DNA from: Gammaproteobacteria bacterium
GTDB taxonomy: Bacteria > Pseudomonadota > Gammaproteobacteria > Pseudomonadales > Halieaceae
Assembly (NCBI GenBank): GCA_029859085.1
Contig: JAOUDU010000003.1
Coordinates: forward strand, 1-19,719
Reading direction: 5' to 3'
DNA length: 19,719 nucleotides
A program made the position numbers and the translations under genes. The notes under the pieces were generated by a model. That model saw nothing but the letters and a program-made list of their open reading frames with translations. It was not told the origin of the DNA and did no database searches. Of the stretch, positions 15,882 through 19,719 are shown in pieces. The number at the start of each line of letters is the position of its first letter. Position 1 is the first letter of the stretch.

Positions 15882-17429
15882 TTGCGGAAACTACTCTTCG
15901 GTGTGCTGGCAGTGCTGGCATTGCTCGCTTGCATACCGCTGGTGCTGCTGGCCACCGGCACCATCAACAGCAGCAGCCTGCGCATGATCCTGAATGTCAT
16001 GGCAGGAATTGGCGGGCCCGCCGCTACCGCGACCGACCTGCACCAGCGCTTCCAGCTGCCGCCGGGATTCACCCTGCAGCTGTATGCCAGCGATTTGCCG
16101 AAAGCGCGCTTCCTGCGCTTCACCCCGGGGGGCGACCTGCTGCTGAGCCGCCCCCACTCCGGCGATATCATGCTGCTGCGCAAGGATGCCAACGGGGACG
16201 GGCACCCGGATGCGGTGGTGACGCTGATCGGCGGGCTCAAGCGCCCGTTTGGGATGGACATCGCCAACGGCTACCTCTATGTCGCTGAATCCAACCGGAT
16301 CGGCCGGGTGGGCTTCGACAGCGCCAGCGGCAAGCTCACCGGGGCCTATGAGCCGCTGGTGGAGGGCTTCACCGACGAGGGCAACCACTGGAGCAAGACG
16401 CTTCGCGTCGGCCCCGACGGCCTGCTGTACCTCTCCCAGGGCTCCACCTGCAATGTCTGCGTGGAAGAAGACGAAAGACGGGCGACCATGATGCGCTTCC
16501 GGCCCGACGGCAGCGGCGGCGAAATCATCGCCACCGGCCTGCGCAACAGCGTGGGCTTCGACTGGGCGCCCTGGAGCGGCGAGCTGTATGCCACCGACAA
16601 CGGTCGCGACCTGCTGGGTGACGATTTTCCGCCCTGCGAGCTGAACCTGGTCGAGCAGGGTCATTTTTACGGCTGGCCCTATTTCAACGGCGCCAATCTG
16701 ACCGACCCGGATATGGGCCCCGACCCGCTGGCGGGCCAGCGCCAGCCGACGGCGCCGGCCCACGGGTTTCGCCCCCACAACGCGCCCCTGGGGATCACTT
16801 TTATCGACGACAGGGGCTGGCCCGCCGGCTACGGACACACCGCGCTGGCGGCGCTGCACGGCTCCTGGAACCGCAGCACGCCTGATGGCTACAAGGTGGT
16901 ATCGCTACACTGGACCGACCAGGGTATCGAGGAGCGGGATTTCCTCACCGGCTTCAACCAGGACGGGAATATCATCGGGCGCCCGGTCGACGTCGCCCAG
17001 GGACCCGACGGTGCGATCTACATCTCCGACGACTACGCCGGCGCCATCTACCGGGTCAGCCCGGGGGACAACAGGACGGGCTGGTCACCCCCGGCAGATG
17101 CGGCCGCAACGAGCCGGCTCGATGCGAAGCCACCGGCCTGGCTGGCCGGGGCCGACCTGGGCGCGATGGCGAAACGCGGGGAGCAGCTGTACTTCTACTA
17201 CGACTGCGCCAGCTGCCACGAGGCGGGTGAGAATCCCAAGCTACTGACGGGCCTCTCCGACCGGCTCGGCTACAATGCCATTATCGAGGTACTCAAGGCA
17301 CCCATATCCCCGATGCCCATTTTCCCGCTGAGTGACAACGAGAGACGCGAACTGGCGGTATTCCTGCTCAACCGCGGCGCGGGGAATACTCCCGTGGCCG
17401 GACAGGCAGGAGCCCAGGGCGCGCCCTGA
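15882..17429 (+). CDS. PQQ-type sugar/sorbosone dehydrogenase with C-terminal cytochrome c domain
   Basis: This is a 515-residue exported, membrane-anchored oxidoreductase. The N-terminus (about 4-25) is a long hydrophobic segment acting as anchor or signal. The central six-bladed beta-propeller belongs to the soluble glucose/L-sorbosone dehydrogenase family that uses PQQ. It shows a conserved histidine (H169, NHWSKTLRVGPDGLLYLSQG) and the sorbosone-type CNVC pair (C190, C193) in place of the usual calcium-site GD. A single-haem cytochrome c domain follows from about 420, with CASCH (C442, C445, H446) and a probable methionine ligand in SPMPIF. The enzyme should pass substrate electrons directly to the periplasmic respiratory chain. 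The substrate is unknown. The start is an unusual TTG at 15882, supported by AAGGAGGG seven bases upstream. The next gene begins 9 bases after its stop. Confidence 0.9.
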   Translation: MRKLLFGVLAVLALLACIPLVLLATGTINSSSLRMILNVMAGIGGPAATATDLHQRFQLPPGFTLQLYASDLPKARFLRFTPGGDLLLSRPHSGDIMLLRKDANGDGHPDAVVTLIGGLKRPFGMDIANGYLYVAESNRIGRVGFDSASGKLTGAYEPLVEGFTDEGNHWSKTLRVGPDGLLYLSQGSTCNVCVEEDERRATMMRFRPDGSGGEIIATGLRNSVGFDWAPWSGELYATDNGRDLLGDDFPPCELNLVEQGHFYGWPYFNGANLTDPDMGPDPLAGQRQPTAPAHGFRPHNAPLGITFIDDRGWPAGYGHTALAALHGSWNRSTPDGYKVVSLHWTDQGIEERDFLTGFNQDGNIIGRPVDVAQGPDGAIYISDDYAGAIYRVSPGDNRTGWSPPADAAATSRLDAKPPAWLAGADLGAMAKRGEQLYFYYDCASCHEAGENPKLLTGLSDRLGYNAIIEVLKAPISPMPIFPLSDNERRELAVFLLNRGAGNTPVAGQAGAQGAP

Positions 17430-17438
17430 CCGGTACGG

Positions 17439-17993
17439 ATGTTGCAATACCTGCCCAACGCCCTGACCCTGTCGCGCCTGCTGCTGGCCGGTCCCCTGGG
17501 CTTTTTTATCCTGCAGGGAAATTACCAGTGGGCGCTGGCAACAGCGCTGCTGGCAGCGGTGACCGACGCACTGGACGGCTTCATGGCCCGGCGCCTGGGC
17601 GCCCTCTCCCGCCTCGGTGCGGCCCTCGACCCGGTTGCCGACAAGGTGCTTGTTATCGTCGCGTTTGTCTGCTTCGCCCGCACCGGCCTGCTGCCCTGGT
17701 ACCTGGCGCTGGTGGTGATTGCCAGGGACGTGGTCATCGTGACGGGCGCGGCCTGTTACCGCTGGCTGATCGGCCCCTTCGAGTTTGCGGCCACCCGCCT
17801 CAGCAAGGCCAATATGGCCATACAGATCGGTTTCTGCGCGCTGGTGCTGGCGGCTCAGCTCGCCCCCTGGATACCCCAGGCAGCCATTACCGCCGGTTCC
17901 GCCGCGGTGCTGTTCATCGCCGGGGCCAGTGGCTGCGACTATGTTTTGAAGTGGTCTGCCAGGGCGTTACAGCAAAGGCGGAAGGGCAATTAG
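17439..17993 (+). CDS. CDP-alcohol phosphatidyltransferase family protein
   Basis: This 184-residue multi-spanning inner-membrane enzyme transfers a phosphatidyl group from CDP-diacylglycerol to an alcohol. The family signature is complete: D43, D46-G47, A50-R51, G60, D64 and D68 in DALDGFMARR ... GAALDPVADK, which binds the CDP moiety and metal ions. The N-terminal LPNALTLSRLLLAG opening is typical of PgsA-like phosphatidylglycerophosphate synthases and Cls-II type cardiolipin synthases. The final assignment needs phylogeny, so I leave the symbol blank. The start is ATG 17439, with no strong ribosome site, 9 bases after the dehydrogenase stop, which suggests read-through translation. The next two genes are also membrane-lipid related. 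Confidence 0.88.
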   Translation: MLQYLPNALTLSRLLLAGPLGFFILQGNYQWALATALLAAVTDALDGFMARRLGALSRLGAALDPVADKVLVIVAFVCFARTGLLPWYLALVVIARDVVIVTGAACYRWLIGPFEFAATRLSKANMAIQIGFCALVLAAQLAPWIPQAAITAGSAAVLFIAGASGCDYVLKWSARALQQRRKGN

Positions 17994-18034
17994 CGTGTTG
18001 CAGGCGCCATTCGCAGCAAATGTAAGGGATTATC

Positions 18035-18790
18035 GTGGGTAACAAGATTTGCGTCCTCACCTATAACATCCACAAGGGCTATTGCACCGGCAATCGCCGC
18101 TTTGTGCTTGAGTCCATGCGCGATCGCATCGCAGAGTCCGGGGCCGATGTGGTGTTCCTGCAGGAGATACACGGCAACGCCATCAAGAGCAAGGCCAAGC
18201 GCCGCCGCTTCTCCTACCCGGACCAGCCCCATTTCGAATACCTGGCGGACCAGAGCTGGCCCCACTACGCCTATGGCTGCAACTCCATATACCGCAAGGG
18301 CGACCACGGCAACGCCATCCTGAGCATGTACCCTTTCGCCAGCTGGGAGAATATCGACGTCTCGATCTTCAAGCGCTCCAGCCGCAGCATCCTGCACGGC
18401 GTCATAGAGATCCCGGGGCGCTCGGTTCGCCTGCACACGCTGTGTGTTCACCTGGGCCTGCTGGAACAGGAGCGACGCGACCAGTTCCAGGCCCTCACCG
18501 AACGCATCGACCAGCATGTGCCCCGCGACGAGCCGATGATCATCGCCGGAGATTTCAACGACTGGCGCCAGCGCGCGGAGCAGCACCTGCACCAGGACCT
18601 GGGACTGGAGGAACTGTTCGTCAAGATGGAGGGCCGGCACGCCCGCACATTCCCGGTGTGGGCGCCGATGCTGTCGGTGGACCGCATTTACTACCGGGGC
18701 CTGAAACCCCACGCCTGCCAGCGCCTGAGCAAGGGTCCCTGGCGGGATTTATCCGACCACGCGGCACTGTTTGGAGTGTTCAGCCTATGA
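18035..18790 (+). CDS. Endonuclease/exonuclease/phosphatase (EEP) family hydrolase
   Basis: This 251-residue protein has a DNase I-like EEP fold. All catalytic positions are visible: N11 in TYNIHKG, E44 in FLQEI, H139 in VHLGLL, D173 and N175 in AGDFNDW, D216 in SVDRIYY, and D241-H242 in LSDHAAL. It should therefore be an active metal-dependent phosphodiesterase or phosphatase. There is no signal peptide. The substrate is not clear from sequence. The family includes nucleases, sphingomyelinases and inositol phosphatases, and the E. coli member ybhP sits beside the cardiolipin synthase gene clsB. Here it lies between a CDP-alcohol phosphatidyltransferase and a PlsB-like acyltransferase, which favours a phospholipid-linked substrate (inference). 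The start is GTG 18035, with AAGGGA a few bases upstream. Its stop overlaps the next start by 4 bases (ATGA). Confidence 0.93.
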   Translation: MGNKICVLTYNIHKGYCTGNRRFVLESMRDRIAESGADVVFLQEIHGNAIKSKAKRRRFSYPDQPHFEYLADQSWPHYAYGCNSIYRKGDHGNAILSMYPFASWENIDVSIFKRSSRSILHGVIEIPGRSVRLHTLCVHLGLLEQERRDQFQALTERIDQHVPRDEPMIIAGDFNDWRQRAEQHLHQDLGLEELFVKMEGRHARTFPVWAPMLSVDRIYYRGLKPHACQRLSKGPWRDLSDHAALFGVFSL

Positions 18791-19719
18791 TCCCGACAAC
18801 CGGCGCGGCTTACCTGCTGCACGACCCCGCGTTCATTTCGGAGCTGGAGCAGGCGGCAAGGCCCACCGGTAAAACCCCGGAGCAGGCACTGGCGTACGCC
18901 CGCAAATGCCTGCACGAAATCGAGGCCACGCCGAAGGACTCGTGGCTGCATCCCGCCGCGAGAATGGCACGCTTTATTTATACCCGCAGCTACGAGCGGG
19001 AACTGGATATCAACTCGGAAGCCCTGGAGGAATTGCGGGAACTGTCCAGGGATCACCTGCTGCTGTTCCTGTGGTCGCACAAATCCCACATGGACAGTTT
19101 TGTATTCCTGCTGTCCCTTTACGAGAACGATTTCAAGCCGCTGCCGCTGATCTTCGCGGGAATCAACATGAATTTCCTCGGCTTCGGCAGCCTGGCCCGG
19201 CGGGTGGGCGCCATCTTCCTGCGGCGCACCTTCCAGGAAGACCCGGTCTACAAACTGGTGTTTCGCCGCTATATAGATCACCTGATACGCAACAAGCTGC
19301 CGCTGTCCTGGTCCATCGAGGGCACCCGCTCCCGCACCGGCAAGTTGTCGCCGCCGAAACTGGGTATCCTCAACTGGGTGGTGGAATCCTGCGAGAAGGA
19401 GCGGGTCGACAAGGTGCTGCTGGTTCCGGTATCGATCGCCTTCGACCGCATCGCGGAGATCGATGACTATGTCGCCATCCAGCGCGGCGAACCCAAGCGC
19501 AAGGAATCCCTGGGCTGGTTTTTCAATTATATCTTCGGCATGAACCAGCCCTACGGCAAGATCTACGTGCGTTTCGCCAAACCCCTGGCACTGGGCGAGG
19601 CCCCCGGCCTGAACGCGGAATTGTCGGGCAACGAGGGCCAGGATCCCGGCCCCGTTACCCGGATGGGCTTCGAGGTCTGTTCGCGCATCGAGCAGATCAC
19701 CCCGATCAAGTCCGCGGAC
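18787..19719 (+). CDS. PlsB-like glycerol-3-phosphate/lyso-lipid acyltransferase, 3'-incomplete
   Basis: The first 311 residues are seen and the frame is open at the window end. The acyltransferase core follows E. coli PlsB closely in order: the catalytic HxxxxD box at H98-D103 (SHKSHMDSF), AGINMNFLGFGSLARRVGAIFLRR (shown in parts), the substrate-binding block EGTRSRTGKL at E178-L187, and LVPVSIAFDRI. PlsB acylates glycerol 3-phosphate at sn-1. This protein reaches the HxxxxD box at about residue 98, while E. coli PlsB reaches it near residue 306, so the PlsB N-terminal region is largely absent. It may be a short PlsB paralogue, or use a different acceptor. It starts with ATG overlapping the EEP gene stop (ATGA), so the two are translationally coupled. 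Confidence 0.9.
   Translation, partial: MIPTTGAAYLLHDPAFISELEQAARPTGKTPEQALAYARKCLHEIEATPKDSWLHPAARMARFIYTRSYERELDINSEALEELRELSRDHLLLFLWSHKSHMDSFVFLLSLYENDFKPLPLIFAGINMNFLGFGSLARRVGAIFLRRTFQEDPVYKLVFRRYIDHLIRNKLPLSWSIEGTRSRTGKLSPPKLGILNWVVESCEKERVDKVLLVPVSIAFDRIAEIDDYVAIQRGEPKRKESLGWFFNYIFGMNQPYGKIYVRFAKPLALGEAPGLNAELSGNEGQDPGPVTRMGFEVCSRIEQITPIKSAD

Overview
The window is a compact, GC-rich stretch (roughly 65% G+C by eye) of bacterial chromosome, almost fully coding on both strands. The gene set (LutB/LutC lactate oxidation, PEP carboxylase, NAD-malic enzyme, bactofilin, PQQ/cytochrome c dehydrogenase, a PlsB-like acyltransferase) fits an aerobic, respiring gammaproteobacterium, possibly a marine Cellvibrionales/Halieaceae-type lineage. 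That placement is inferred from protein style and is not proven. I see no tRNA, rRNA, CRISPR array, insertion sequence, prophage or attachment site, and no gene-free stretch longer than 300 bases. The largest gaps are 11183-11431, 7863-8086, 8912-9127 and 10293-10501.

Layout. (1) 3-2322, plus strand: the end of a lactate-utilisation operon, a 5'-incomplete LutB-type iron-sulfur protein overlapping LutC. (2) 2324-8911, minus strand: in transcription order a TSUP-family permease, a GAPDH-like protein lacking the catalytic cysteine, a canonical GAPDH whose start overlaps the stop of the GAPDH-like gene (TAATG), a terminator, PEP carboxylase, and a secreted SYLF-domain protein that meets lutC tail to tail. 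(3) 9128-11182, plus strand: bactofilin, a methyltransferase-fold protein of unknown function whose true start is unclear, then GTP cyclohydrolase I and a very clear terminator. (4) 11432-15797, plus strand: NAD-type malic enzyme overlapping by 8 bases a P2-type cation ATPase with unusual membrane ion-site residues. (5) 15882-19719, plus strand: a sorbosone-dehydrogenase-type PQQ enzyme with a C-terminal cytochrome c domain, a CDP-alcohol phosphatidyltransferase, an EEP-family hydrolase, and a PlsB-like acyltransferase running off the window end.

How they fit together. Lactate oxidation, PEP carboxylase, GAPDH and malic enzyme all act around the triose / PEP / pyruvate / C4-acid node, though they are on different transcripts. 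The last three genes look like a membrane phospholipid module. The most unusual item is the catalytic-cysteine-less GAPDH paralogue translationally coupled to an intact GAPDH. Its binding fold looks preserved and its chemistry lost, which suggests a regulatory or hetero-oligomer role.
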